Below, piece after piece: positions 26,173-34,427 of a DNA stretch of 49,975 bases. Position 1 is the first letter of the stretch, and every line of letters starts with the position of its first letter. The notes below the pieces were generated by a model. It saw nothing but the letters and a program-made list of their open reading frames with translations, did not search any database and was not told the DNA's origin. The stretch comes from Alphaproteobacteria bacterium (GTDB taxonomy: Bacteria; Pseudomonadota; Alphaproteobacteria; Micropepsales; Micropepsaceae), in NCBI GenBank assembly GCA_017308375.1, contig JAFKEW010000011.1, forward strand, positions 1 to 49,975. The letters run 5' to 3'. The translations under genes were made by a program, and so were the position numbers.

Positions 26173-26249
26173 TGGCGACCCCGGCGTGACTCGAACACGC
26201 AACATCCTGCTTAGAAGGCAGGTGCTCTATCCAGTTGAGCTACGGGGTC
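26173..26249 (-). tRNA. tRNA-Arg (anticodon TCT), CCA encoded
   Basis: On the minus strand the acceptor arms GACCCCG and CGGGGTC pair. The anticodon stem is CCTGC/GCAGG with loop CTTCTAA (anticodon TCT). The T arm is GCGTG-TTCGAGT-CACGC. The discriminator G is followed by an encoded CCA (26173-26175). It reads AGA codons, which are rare in this GC-rich genome. Confidence 0.95.
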
Positions 26250-26300
26250 TCGCGCATCTGTGCTCCGGGCCTGCCCGCCGCATATCGCGCAGGCCTATCA

Positions 26301-26398
26301 GCAATTCCAGGAAAAGTGTGCAGCGGTTTTCCGTCTGGAATTGCGATAATACAAAAACTTGGAGCGTTTCACCGATTTCACGATGCAGCTAAACGCTC
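26301..26398. repeat. Rhizobial-type intergenic hairpin repeat
   Basis: GCAATTCCAG (26301-26310) and CTGGAATTGC (26335-26344) form a perfect 10-bp outer stem around GAAAAGTGTGCAGCGGTTTTC. A second hairpin follows, GAGCGTTT (26362-26369) with AAACGCTC (26391-26398). The core GGAAAAGTGTG...CGGTTTTCC recurs at 31206-31246. This style of element is common between genes in Rhizobiales genomes. Its 3' end touches the stop of the complex I gene, so it could also terminate that transcript. Confidence 0.65.
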
Positions 26399-26703
26399 TA
26401 ATGCGACCAGGGAATCTTGCGGTCGAAACGGAAATTCTCGGAATAGGATTTTGGCCGCAGCGCGGGACTGTGCGGCTCGAACACCTGATAGGGAATGCTA
26501 TGGCGCTCGGCATAGGCCACCGCCTCTTCCCGCGTATCGAATTCGATCTGGATCTGGCTGCGCATGTCGTCGGAGCTGGTCCAGCCCATCAGCGGATCGA
26601 GGCTGCGCGGCGTCTCCGGCTCATATTCCAGCAGCCAGACCTTGGTGCGGGCCTTACCGGCCTGCATGGCATTTCGTGCCGGTTTATAGATGCGCGCAAG
26701 CAT
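26398..26703 (-). CDS. NADH dehydrogenase complex I accessory subunit, NDUFS4-like
   Basis: A 101-residue protein of the ETC complex I subunit conserved region, homologous to mitochondrial NDUFS4, a supernumerary subunit found in alphaproteobacterial complex I. Seen are the start MLARIYKPARNAMQAGKA, WLLEYEPE, DPLMGWTSSDDMRSQIQ and YAERHSIPYQVFEPH, ending with the basic aromatic tail NFRFDRKIPWSH. It would sit at the peripheral arm of the respiratory complex. It lies alone between two tRNA genes, away from any nuo operon, as is common. It is a good marker for an alphaproteobacterium. Confidence 0.93.
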   Translation of the reverse strand: MLARIYKPARNAMQAGKARTKVWLLEYEPETPRSLDPLMGWTSSDDMRSQIQIEFDTREEAVAYAERHSIPYQVFEPHSPALRPKSYSENFRFDRKIPWSH

Positions 26704-26715
26704 AGACGTACTCCC

Positions 26716-26767
26716 CGCCGCGCTTCGCGGCTGAAATATCTGGGCCGCCGCGTTCCGCGGCTGAAAT
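26716..26767. repeat. Two tandem copies of a 22-bp hairpin unit after tRNA-Pro
   Basis: CGCCGCGCTTCGCGGCTGAA (from 26716) and CGCCGCGTTCCGCGGCTGAA (from 26746) are each followed by AT. They repeat at a 30-base period with 20 of 22 positions identical, and each contains a CCGCG/CGCGG type hairpin. The second copy runs into the CCA end of tRNA-Pro (minus strand), so the pair may act in 3' end processing or termination of the tRNA transcript. Confidence 0.55.
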
Positions 26768-26843
26768 GGTCGGGGCGGCGTGATTCGAACACGCGACCCT
26801 CTGCTCCCAAAGCAGATGCGCTACCAGGCTGCGCCACGCCCCG
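26767..26843 (-). tRNA. tRNA-Pro (anticodon TGG), CCA encoded
   Basis: On the minus strand the acceptor arms CGGGGCG and CGCCCCG pair. The D arm contains AGCCTGGTAGCGC. The anticodon stem TCTGC/GCAGA encloses TTTGGGA (anticodon TGG). The T arm is GCGTG-TTCGAAT-CACGC. Discriminator A is followed by encoded CCA (26767-26769). Confidence 0.96.
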
Positions 26844-26894
26844 TCCGGCGCCGGTCCCTTACACGCTCGCAGGCGGCGCATCAATCTCTGCCTG

Positions 26895-27383
26895 CTAATC
26901 TCTGGCATTGCCGAACATCGCGCCCCGCACCCGGTCATCGGGCTGGATGCCTAGCGCCGCGGCCCGCCCGGCATTGATTTCCAGCACCGCCCGCACCGGT
27001 TCGGCGGCGGGAACCGGCGTTTCCGACATCGGCGTGGTGTTGGCGGCGATGGAGGAAATCGTCCCGTCCGCCCGGATGAAGATCATGTCCAGCGGCAGGA
27101 TCGTATTCTTCATCCAGAACGAAACCTGCTGCGGCGGATTGAAATCGAACAGCATCCCGGCATCGGGCGCCATGGTCTTGCGCCACATCAGGCCTGCCTG
27201 CTGCTGCCGCCAGGTCTCGGCCAGTTCCACCGTCAGCTTCACCGGCCCCTTTTGCGTCGCGATGGTGATGGCGGCTGTGGGCAGCGCGCGTTGCGCATTG
27301 CCGGGCGCGGCACAGGCCGTAATGCTGACAACCGCACCGGCAAAAAGAACGGCGGCGGCCAGCGCCGCCGAAAGACCACGCAT
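26895..27383 (-). CDS. DUF192 family exported protein, possible lipoprotein
   Basis: A 162-residue protein with an N-terminal hydrophobic signal ending in SITAC, which fits a lipobox (I-T-A-C). The DUF192 domain follows, with VELAETWRQQQAGLMWRKTM, the DAGMLFDF block, SFWMKNTILPLDMIFI and the C-terminal VLEINAGRAAALGI. The family is widespread in bacteria and its biochemical role is not settled. Its stop is 52 bases from tRNA-Pro on the same strand, and the double cold-shock gene lies just upstream, so the two may share a transcript. Confidence 0.88.
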   Translation of the reverse strand: MRGLSAALAAAVLFAGAVVSITACAAPGNAQRALPTAAITIATQKGPVKLTVELAETWRQQQAGLMWRKTMAPDAGMLFDFNPPQQVSFWMKNTILPLDMIFIRADGTISSIAANTTPMSETPVPAAEPVRAVLEINAGRAAALGIQPDDRVRGAMFGNARD

Positions 27384-27410
27384 GGATCGGTCCCCGGAAG
27401 ACTCAACGTC

Positions 27411-27947
27411 TCAAGGATCGACGACCGTAATCTCCGCCGCAAGCTCTCCCTTCGGGCCGTCGCCCGCCCGCACCTTCACCCGCTGGCCCTGAAAGAGTTC
27501 GCGAATGCCGTAACGGCGCAGCGTTTCCATATGAATGAAGATGTCCGGCGTATCCGGCCCGCGCGAGACAAAGCCATAACCCTTGCCGCGATTGAACCAT
27601 TTCACCGTGGCCTCAAACTCCGGTCCGTGCGGTTCGGCGACGAAACGCGGCCGCGCCGCTGTCGCGCCCGGCTGTAATGCGGCCGTCGAATTGTCGAGCG
27701 AGATCACCCGCCGCGCCTGCAGCCCCTTCGGGCCTTGCACGGCTTCGCACACGACCTTCGCGCCTTCATAGGCGGCCTTGAAGCCCGACTGGCGAATGCA
27801 GGTCTGATGCAGAAGGACATCGCCTTCCGCACCGCTTGATGGTTTGATGAAGCCATAACCCTTCGAGAGGTCAAACCATTTGACAAGGCCTGTGACTTCC
27901 AAAGCAGCTTCGCCCAGGCTTTGCGAGCTTCCAACCCCGGTATTCAT
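27411..27947 (-). CDS. Double cold-shock domain protein
   Basis: A 178-residue protein with two CspA-type OB-fold domains. Domain 1 is about residues 16-80 and begins GLVKWFDLSKGYGFIKP. Domain 2 is about residues 110-178 and begins TVKWFNRGKGYGFV, followed by DIFIHMETLRRYGI. The aromatic RNP1-like motifs for single-stranded nucleic acid binding are intact in both. Tandem cold-shock proteins of this length are typical of alphaproteobacteria. ATG 27947 follows GGGTTGGG; the ATG at 27965 has no ribosome site. The AT-rich 160-base leader upstream is typical for cold-shock genes. Confidence 0.9.
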   Translation of the reverse strand: MNTGVGSSQSLGEAALEVTGLVKWFDLSKGYGFIKPSSGAEGDVLLHQTCIRQSGFKAAYEGAKVVCEAVQGPKGLQARRVISLDNSTAALQPGATAARPRFVAEPHGPEFEATVKWFNRGKGYGFVSRGPDTPDIFIHMETLRRYGIRELFQGQRVKVRAGDGPKGELAAEITVVDP

Positions 27948-28108
27948 CCCAACCCAACGCCCCATTTTATTAACAGGAAATTAGCACATTCGGGGTTTCA
28001 GGTGAAGTTCGGTCTCAGATTCGCACAAAATAGCGTTGATAAATTAGGTAAATGCGCTAAGTACTTGGCAACACAAAAGAACTCTTCGTCACAGAAGGCA
28101 CGGTCGGC

Positions 28109-28753
28109 ATGGATTTCTCGGGCCGGTATCTGATCCCCGCTTCCCCCGATGTGGTTTGGAACGCCATTCAGGACCCGGATGTCCTGAAGGCCTGCATCCC
28201 CGGCTGCGAGACGCTGACCAAAACCAGCGACACCACGTTCGAAGCCGTAGCCACATTGAAGATCGGCCCGGTCAAGGCCAGCTTCAAAGGCAAGGTGGAA
28301 TTGACGGAGATGGACCCGCCCCATCGCTGTGTTCTGAAGGGAGAGGGTCAGGGCGGCGTCGCGGGCTTTGCCAGGGGGCAGGCCGAAGTGAAACTGTCCC
28401 CCGAACCGGCGGGAACCGCGCTCACCTATACGGCGAAGGCCAATGTCGGCGGCAAGCTGGCCCAGATCGGCCAGCGGCTGGTCGATGGCGCCGCCAAACA
28501 GATCGCGGACGACTTCTTCGCCCGTTTCGTCACCGCGATCACACCCGAACCGATGGTGCTGGATGTTTCGGCTGCCGCCCCCGGTGTCGCCAGTGCCGAG
28601 GCCGCCGGGATCGAAATGTTCGACACCTCACCGGTGGAAAACACGCCCCCAACCCAGCCGGGTGCGCGCGAAGGCCTCCGGCCGGAATTGTGGGTGGTCG
28701 GCCTGATCGGCGTCATCGTCATTCTGCTGATCCTGTTCGGCCTCGTTCTCTGA
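28109..28753 (+). CDS. coxG: CoxG-like SRPBCC protein with C-terminal membrane anchor
   Basis: A 214-residue protein of the carbon monoxide dehydrogenase subunit G family (START/SRPBCC fold). The start FSGRYLIPASPDVVWNAIQD and the IPGCETLTKTSDTTFEA block are diagnostic. The C-terminus is one hydrophobic helix (LWVVGLIGVIVILLILFGLVL region), which anchors the domain on the membrane. In Oligotropha-type cox clusters, CoxG helps recruit or anchor the dehydrogenase. It is the first gene of the molybdenum hydroxylase region, 91 bases before coxS. Confidence 0.85.
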   Translation: MDFSGRYLIPASPDVVWNAIQDPDVLKACIPGCETLTKTSDTTFEAVATLKIGPVKASFKGKVELTEMDPPHRCVLKGEGQGGVAGFARGQAEVKLSPEPAGTALTYTAKANVGGKLAQIGQRLVDGAAKQIADDFFARFVTAITPEPMVLDVSAAAPGVASAEAAGIEMFDTSPVENTPPTQPGAREGLRPELWVVGLIGVIVILLILFGLVL

Positions 28754-28844
28754 ACCGTGAAATCCGCCGGGGTTGACGCTGCCCTGCCCCACGGCAGAAC
28801 ATTGCCGCACGCTATTCCGCTATTCGCTATCGAGGGAGTTTGGC

Positions 28845-29317
<473 letters not shown>

Positions 29318-29321
<4 letters not shown>

Positions 29322-30127
29322 TCCCTTACGGTTTTTCCTATCGTCGCGCGCAATCGCTGAACGAAGCGGTCGCGTTGCTGCAGAAATCGCCGGAGGCCAA
29401 ACTGCTCGCCGGCGGTCAGACGCTCGTCACCACGATGAAGGCGCGCCTTGCCAATCCGGCGGAGCTGATCGACATCGGCCAGATCAGGGAGCTTTCCTTT
29501 ATCCGTGGCGATAACAGCGCCATCACCATCGGCGCGGCCACCACCCACGCCAGCGTGGCGGAATCCGCCACGGTAAAATCCGCCATCCCCGCACTTGCCA
29601 TTCTGGCGCACCAGATCGGCGATCCCGCCGTGCGCCACATGGGCACGCTTGGCGGCAGCGTCGCCAACAACGATCCGGCGGCGGATTATCCCGCCGCGGT
29701 GCTGGCGCTCGGTGCCACCATCACGACCACGGCGCGCAGCATCGCTGCCGATGATTTCTTCACCGGCATGTTTGCGACCGCGCTTGCGGAAGACGAGATC
29801 ATTTCCGAAATCCGTTTTCCTGTCCCTGAAAAAGCAGGCTACGCAAAATTCCCCAACCCGGCATCGCGCTATGCAATGACCGGCGTCTTCGTTGCCAGAA
29901 CAAAAGATGGCGTGCGTGTCGCGGTGACCGGTGCCGGGCCTTGCGTCTTCCGCGTGGCGGAGATGGAAGCGGCACTGGCCGCAAACTTCGCGCCGGCCGC
30001 GGTCGAGAATATTCGTATCGATCCCACCGATCTCAATTCGGATATCCACGGTTCCGCCGAATACCGCGCCAATCTGGTCACGGTGATGGCGAAACGCGCC
30101 GTGGTACAGGCTTTAGGTTCGTCATAA
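29318..30127 (+). CDS. coxM: Molybdenum hydroxylase medium subunit, FAD-binding
   Basis: A 269-residue flavoprotein of the CO dehydrogenase/xanthine dehydrogenase medium subunit type. The FAD motifs [19 protein letters not shown] and [19 protein letters not shown] are clear, and the C-terminal CO_deh_flav domain follows ([14 protein letters not shown]). Its start overlaps the coxS stop, so the two are coupled and probably form a 1:1 electron-transfer module. Normally the large molybdopterin subunit CoxL lies beside them; here the next gene is xdhC-like. Confidence 0.92.
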
Positions 30128-30138
30128 ACGGGTTCGCC

Positions 30139-30465
30139 ATGAACACACATGCGGAACTGGATGTATTGGGCACGGCGGCCACCTGGCTCGCCGAGGGGCA
30201 CAAGGTTGCGCTCGGCACCGTGGTCAAGACCTGGGGCTCCGCACCCCGCCCCACCGGCAGCCAGATCGCCGTGCGCGCCGATGGTGCCTTTGCCGGTTCG
30301 GTCTCCGGCGGCTGTGTCGAGAACGCGGTGATCGAGGATGCCTTGCGCACCATCGAGGATGGCAAGCCGCGCCAGCTTGAATTCGGCGTCAGCAACGAAC
30401 GCGCCTGGGAAGTGGGCCTGGCCTGCGGCGGGCGCATCGAAATTTTTGTCGAGGTCATTGCCTGA
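30139..30465 (+). CDS. XdhC/CoxI family protein, N-terminal domain only
   Basis: A 108-residue protein consisting of the XdhC_CoxI domain: VALGTVVKTWGSAPRPTGSQ, then GSVSGGCVENAVIEDA and GLACGGRIEIFVE. In XdhC this domain binds the molybdenum cofactor and supports its sulfuration before insertion into the target enzyme. Here the second, Rossmann-type domain is a separate gene three bases downstream. ATG 30139 is 12 bases after the coxM stop; the longer frame from 29941 lies inside coxM. Confidence 0.88.
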   Translation: MNTHAELDVLGTAATWLAEGHKVALGTVVKTWGSAPRPTGSQIAVRADGAFAGSVSGGCVENAVIEDALRTIEDGKPRQLEFGVSNERAWEVGLACGGRIEIFVEVIA

Positions 30466-30468
30466 GCC

Positions 30469-31194
30469 ATGCGGCCGGAAACGCTCGCGTCGTTGAACGA
30501 AGCCCGCAAGAGGGGCCGCGCCATCGTGCGCGCCGTCGATACGAAGACGGGCGAAGAAAAACTGGTCGATCCGTATACGGATTCCTCGGCGCTTGGCCTT
30601 GCCGCCGCCCGTGCCGCGCGCGCCGATGTCAGCGGCCCGGCCGAAGTCGAAGGGCGCAACTGGTTTTTCGCGGTCTATAATCCACCGCTCGATCTTGCCA
30701 TCACCGGCGCGGTGCATATCGCACAGCCGCTGGTGCCGATGGCGGCGCTGGCCGGTTATCGCGTCCGCATCATCGACCCGCGCACCGCCTTTGCCACCGA
30801 AGCCCGTTTCCCCGATGCCGCCCTGTCGCATGACTGGCCGGACGAGGCATTGGCCAAAGCCCCGCTCGGTCCGCGCAGCGCGCTGGTCGCACTGACCCAC
30901 GATCCGAAGATCGACGATCCGGGGTTGACGGCGGCGTTGCGCTCGCCCTGTTTCTATATCGGTGCGCTGGGCTCGAAAAAGACACACGCCGCGCGCCTCG
31001 AAAGGCTTCGCGGCAACGGTTTCACGGATGAAGACCTTGCCCGCATCAACGGGCCGATCGGGCTTGATATCGGCGCCCGCTCCCCGGCGGAAATCGCGAT
31101 CGCCATTCTCGCCCAGATGACGGGCGTGCTGCGCGCAGGCGGTGAAGGGGGGCGTCTCACCGCCCGCGCGGCAGCCTCATCCGGCCCAGTGTGA
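30469..31194 (+). CDS. XdhC family protein, C-terminal Rossmann domain
   Basis: A 241-residue partner of the preceding gene. It begins with its own short beta segment and continues into the XdhC Rossmann domain: VHIAQPLVPMAALAGYRVRI, ALVALTHDPKIDDPGL, FYIGALGSKKTHAARLERL and the ending IGLDIGARSPAEIAIAILAQ. Together the two genes reconstitute a full XdhC, the chaperone that sulfurates and inserts the cofactor in xanthine oxidase family enzymes. Split forms occur in cox-type clusters. A rhizobial-type hairpin follows the stop. Confidence 0.88.
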   Translation: MRPETLASLNEARKRGRAIVRAVDTKTGEEKLVDPYTDSSALGLAAARAARADVSGPAEVEGRNWFFAVYNPPLDLAITGAVHIAQPLVPMAALAGYRVRIIDPRTAFATEARFPDAALSHDWPDEALAKAPLGPRSALVALTHDPKIDDPGLTAALRSPCFYIGALGSKKTHAARLERLRGNGFTDEDLARINGPIGLDIGARSPAEIAIAILAQMTGVLRAGGEGGRLTARAAASSGPV

Positions 31195-31205
31195 ACCGGA
31201 TTAAA

Positions 31206-31246
31206 CGCAATCGGAAAAGTGTGAAACGGTTTTCCGATAAATTGCG
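31206..31246. repeat. Second copy of the GGAAAAGTGTG hairpin repeat
   Basis: CGCAAT (31206-31211) and ATTGCG (31241-31246) close a hairpin around CGGAAAAGTGTGAAACGGTTTTCCG. The core matches the element at 26301-26344, but the outer stem differs, as expected for a family of mobile or structured intergenic repeats. It separates the convergent xdhC and EF-hand genes and may act as a terminator. Confidence 0.65.
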
Positions 31247-31263
31247 TGACCAAACAAACACCT

Positions 31264-32157
31264 TCAGCCGGGGTTCTTCTCCATGCCCGGCTTCTGATCG
31301 TGCCCGCGCCAATGGCCGCGGCTGAGTTCATCCTTGGTAATCTGACCGTCCTTGTTGCGATCCAGACGCTCGAACATCTTCTGCTGCGGGGCGGAGAATT
31401 CCGCCAGCGTCAGCTTGCCGTCATGATTGGTGTCGAGGCGTGCAAAAGCTTTCGCTTTGCCCTGCGCCATCCGGTCGGACACCATCGATGCAAACGCATC
31501 CGGGCTCAGCACACCATTGCTGGCCTTGGCATTGAACTGCACCTTGATGGCCTGATCGAACGCCACGCGGGTCAGCTTGCCGTCTTTCACGCCGGCGGTC
31601 TGGCACAACATCCGCGCGCCCATCATGCCGCCGCGATGGCGCATGAAATGGCCGTGCCGCATCTTGCCTGCATCGGCTTTTTCGGCGCTTTTCCCGGCTT
31701 CACCATCCTTGTGCATGGCACGCTCGCGCGGGGCGCAATTGATCACGCCGCTGCCGTCACGATCCGCCCGCAGGAACAGCGCATGCTGCGCGGTGGTGAA
31801 CTCGGTCAGATCGATATGGCCATCGCCATTCCAGTCGATGCGCTTGAACATCGCATCGTCGAAGCGCTGCATGCGGTCTTTGCCGATGGCTGCGAATTGC
31901 GCTTCCGTCATACTCGTGGCGCCGTTGGTGGCCTTGCTGAACCGCTCGGCCAGCGCCTTGTCGAATTCGGCTTTGGTAACCGTGCCGTCCTTGTTGAGAT
32001 CGAATTGGGTCAAAATCCCGCCATGGCCGAAACCGTGACGCTCACCCGGCTTGTGTGTGGCATCGGGACTGGCGCCCTGGGCAAGGGCCATTGCCGTCAG
32101 GGCAACCCATCCCGCAACCACCGCGCCGCCGGCCAAAAGTGCAGTTTTCCGTGTCAT
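31264..32157 (-). CDS. Exported EF-hand calcium-binding protein with five loops
   Basis: A 297-residue protein with an N-terminal signal segment (LLAGGAVVAGWVALTAMALAQG) and at least five EF-hand loops: DLNKDGTVTKAEF, DWNGDGHIDLTEF, DRDGSGVINCAP, DTNHDGKLTLAEF and DRNKDGQITKDEL. The third has proline where the final glutamate should be and is probably inactive. The linker is rich in histidine and methionine. It is likely periplasmic, a calcium sensor or buffer. ATG 32157 follows AGAGG; the frame to 32292 was rejected. It is divergent from a two-component system whose sensor could monitor related conditions. Confidence 0.88.
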   Translation of the reverse strand: MTRKTALLAGGAVVAGWVALTAMALAQGASPDATHKPGERHGFGHGGILTQFDLNKDGTVTKAEFDKALAERFSKATNGATSMTEAQFAAIGKDRMQRFDDAMFKRIDWNGDGHIDLTEFTTAQHALFLRADRDGSGVINCAPRERAMHKDGEAGKSAEKADAGKMRHGHFMRHRGGMMGARMLCQTAGVKDGKLTRVAFDQAIKVQFNAKASNGVLSPDAFASMVSDRMAQGKAKAFARLDTNHDGKLTLAEFSAPQQKMFERLDRNKDGQITKDELSRGHWRGHDQKPGMEKNPG

Positions 32158-32322
32158 ATCCTCTTCCGTTCTCCCCTCCCCGACCGATTTAAGCATGATC
32201 TGTCGCGTTCCTATGCCGAAGGGCCTATGTCCTTGAAAAATTTTGTCCCTGTGCGCTCCCATGCGAAACTTTGAGACAATTGGGCTTTGCATCCCTCAGG
32301 CCCCGCCCGCATCTTGAGGTGC

Positions 32323-33063
32323 ATGGACACGGTCATGGCAAAGGACGAATCCTCGCCCCACATCCTGGTTGTGGAGGATGCGCGCGACATCCGCGAACCG
32401 CTGGCCCGTTACCTGCGCGAACATGGCTATCGCGCCACCACGGCGGCGGATGCACAGGTCGCGCGCAAGGTGATGAAAAGCGCCGCCCTCGACCTTGTGG
32501 TGCTGGATATCATGATGCCGGGCGAAGACGGGCTCAGCCTCTGCCGCTCGATCCGCGAAACCTCCCAGATCCCGGTGATCCTGCTCACCGCCCGGGGGGA
32601 GGAGGTGGACCGCATCATCGGCCTTGAAATGGGTGCAGATGACTACATCGCCAAACCCTTCAGCCCGCGCGAACTGATTGCCCGCGTTGCCGCGGTGCTG
32701 CGCCGGACCCAGGCCCTGCCCCCGCGCCAGCGCCCGCCGGAAGCTGCGCGCATCCGCTTCGGCGACTGGATTCTCGATACCGGCCAACGTGAATTGCTGC
32801 GCCAGGATGGCGTCGCGATGCCGCTTTCCAGTGGGGAATTTCGTCTGCTGAGCGCGTTGCTCGACCGGCCGAAAATCGCGCTCACCCGCAACCAGCTTCT
32901 CGACCTGACCAAGGGCCGCGAGGCCGATCTGTTCGACCGCTCGATCGACAATCACGTCAGCCGCCTGCGCAAGAAGATCGAGCCCGATCCGAAATCGCCG
33001 CGCTACATCAAAACGGTGTGGGGCGGCGGCTATATGTTCGCGGTGGAGCCGGAAACCGTCTGA
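32323..33063 (+). CDS. OmpR family response regulator
   Basis: About 246 residues. The receiver domain has the acidic pair in VVEDARD, the phosphoryl aspartate in VVLDIMMPGEDG and the lysine in YIAKPFSP. The C-terminal winged helix has IRFGDWILDTGQREL, then LDRSIDNHVSRLRKKIE-type helices and YIKTVWGGGYMF. Starts at 32323 or 32335 are both possible; 32323 has GAGGT just upstream, though tight. It overlaps the kinase gene by one base (TGATG) and is divergent from the EF-hand gene. Its target genes are not known. Confidence 0.92.
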   Translation: MDTVMAKDESSPHILVVEDARDIREPLARYLREHGYRATTAADAQVARKVMKSAALDLVVLDIMMPGEDGLSLCRSIRETSQIPVILLTARGEEVDRIIGLEMGADDYIAKPFSPRELIARVAAVLRRTQALPPRQRPPEAARIRFGDWILDTGQRELLRQDGVAMPLSSGEFRLLSALLDRPKIALTRNQLLDLTKGREADLFDRSIDNHVSRLRKKIEPDPKSPRYIKTVWGGGYMFAVEPETV

Positions 33064-34418
33064 TGGGCTTTCGTCTCTGGCCGCGCCGCCTCGGCACGCA
33101 ACTCATTCTCGTCACCGCCGCCGCCGTTGTCATTTCCAACATCGTGGTCGCGGCGTGGTTCGAAATGGGCCGCGAACGGCTCAATGAATCGAGCTTTACC
33201 GAGCGCGTGCTGGACCGCACGGTGTCGGCTGCGGTGCTCCTCAGCGCCGTACCGCAGGACTTGCGGCCCCGTGCGCTGCACGCGATGGCCTCGCGCGTCT
33301 GGCGCTTTGAATTGCAGCACGGCAACAACAGCACCCCGCCACGGATGAGTGCGCGCGAAGAAGCCATCGCCGCCCGTGTGCGCGCCATGTTGCCGTCCGA
33401 TTCCGTTCACGACAATGTTTCGGTCAAGTTCGGCGAACAGATACGCCGCCATGGGCGGGTGCCTGAAATGCGCTCGGCCATGGTCATCACCATTCCGGTC
33501 GATCCCCAGACCCGTCTCGTGACCACCGTGCTGCGGCCGCCGCGCCCGCCATGGCCGGCCGAAACCCTGCTGGCCGCCCTTGCGGCAATCGTTACCGCCT
33601 CCGCCGCTGCGGCCTTCATCGCGCGCCGTGTTTCACGGCCGCTGTCGCGCCTTTCCTCCGCAGCCATCGCCGCCGCGCAAGGCAAGGATGCCCCGCGCGT
33701 GCCCGAGGAAGGGCCGGAGGATGTGCGCCAGGCCGCGGCCGCCTTCAACGCGATGACCGATCAGGTCAGCCGCACATTGGCAAGCCAGCGGCAATTGCTC
33801 TCCGCGGTCGGGCACGATCTGCGCACACCGATCACCGCCATGCGCATCAACATCGAATTCGTCGAGGATGAGGAGTTGCGCGAACGCCTCGAACGCAATC
33901 TCGAAGAACTTCAGGATTTGACCGAGGCGGTGTTGTCCGCCGCCAAGGGTGCCGGTGGCGAAACCCCGCGCAGCATCGATCTCACCGCGCTGGTCGAAAG
34001 CGTCTGCGCGGATCTGGACGATCTGGGCGAGCCGGTGGTCTGGCACTTGCACGATCCGGCGCCGGTCTCCTGCCGCCCCAATGAAATCCGCCGCGCCGTG
34101 CGCAATCTGATCGAAAACGCGGTCGCCTATGGCAAGCGCGCTGAGGTCAGCATCGCCGCCAATGCGGATGGCTACGACGTGATTGTGGAGGACGATGGCC
34201 CCGGTATTGCCGAAGCTGATCGCGACCGTGTGTTTGAGCCGTTTGTCCGGCTCGAAAGCTCGCGCAGCATGGAAACCGGCGGCTCCGGCCTCGGGCTCAC
34301 CTTGGTGCGCGCGATTGTGGAAGGCCATGGCGGCACCATCACGCTGGAAAACCGCGACCGCGAAGCGGGGGGCTTGCGCGCGCGCCTTCATTTGCCGCGC
34401 AACCGCGAAAGCGCCTAA
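33063..34418 (+). CDS. Membrane sensor histidine kinase
   Basis: A 451-residue kinase. A first membrane helix (LGTQLILVTAAAVVISNIVV) leads into a periplasmic sensor of about 130 residues. A second helix (LLAALAAIVTASAAAAFIA) is followed by a HAMP domain. The H-box is LSAVGHDLRTPITAMRINIEF, the N-box EIRRAVRNLIENAVAYG and the G-boxes VEDDGPGIAE and SGLGLTLVRAIVEGHGG. It phosphorylates the regulator encoded just upstream, with which it overlaps by one base. The sensor domain is not recognisable, so the signal is unknown. Confidence 0.93.
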   Translation: MGFRLWPRRLGTQLILVTAAAVVISNIVVAAWFEMGRERLNESSFTERVLDRTVSAAVLLSAVPQDLRPRALHAMASRVWRFELQHGNNSTPPRMSAREEAIAARVRAMLPSDSVHDNVSVKFGEQIRRHGRVPEMRSAMVITIPVDPQTRLVTTVLRPPRPPWPAETLLAALAAIVTASAAAAFIARRVSRPLSRLSSAAIAAAQGKDAPRVPEEGPEDVRQAAAAFNAMTDQVSRTLASQRQLLSAVGHDLRTPITAMRINIEFVEDEELRERLERNLEELQDLTEAVLSAAKGAGGETPRSIDLTALVESVCADLDDLGEPVVWHLHDPAPVSCRPNEIRRAVRNLIENAVAYGKRAEVSIAANADGYDVIVEDDGPGIAEADRDRVFEPFVRLESSRSMETGGSGLGLTLVRAIVEGHGGTITLENRDREAGGLRARLHLPRNRESA

Positions 34419-34427
34419 TCTTCCTTC

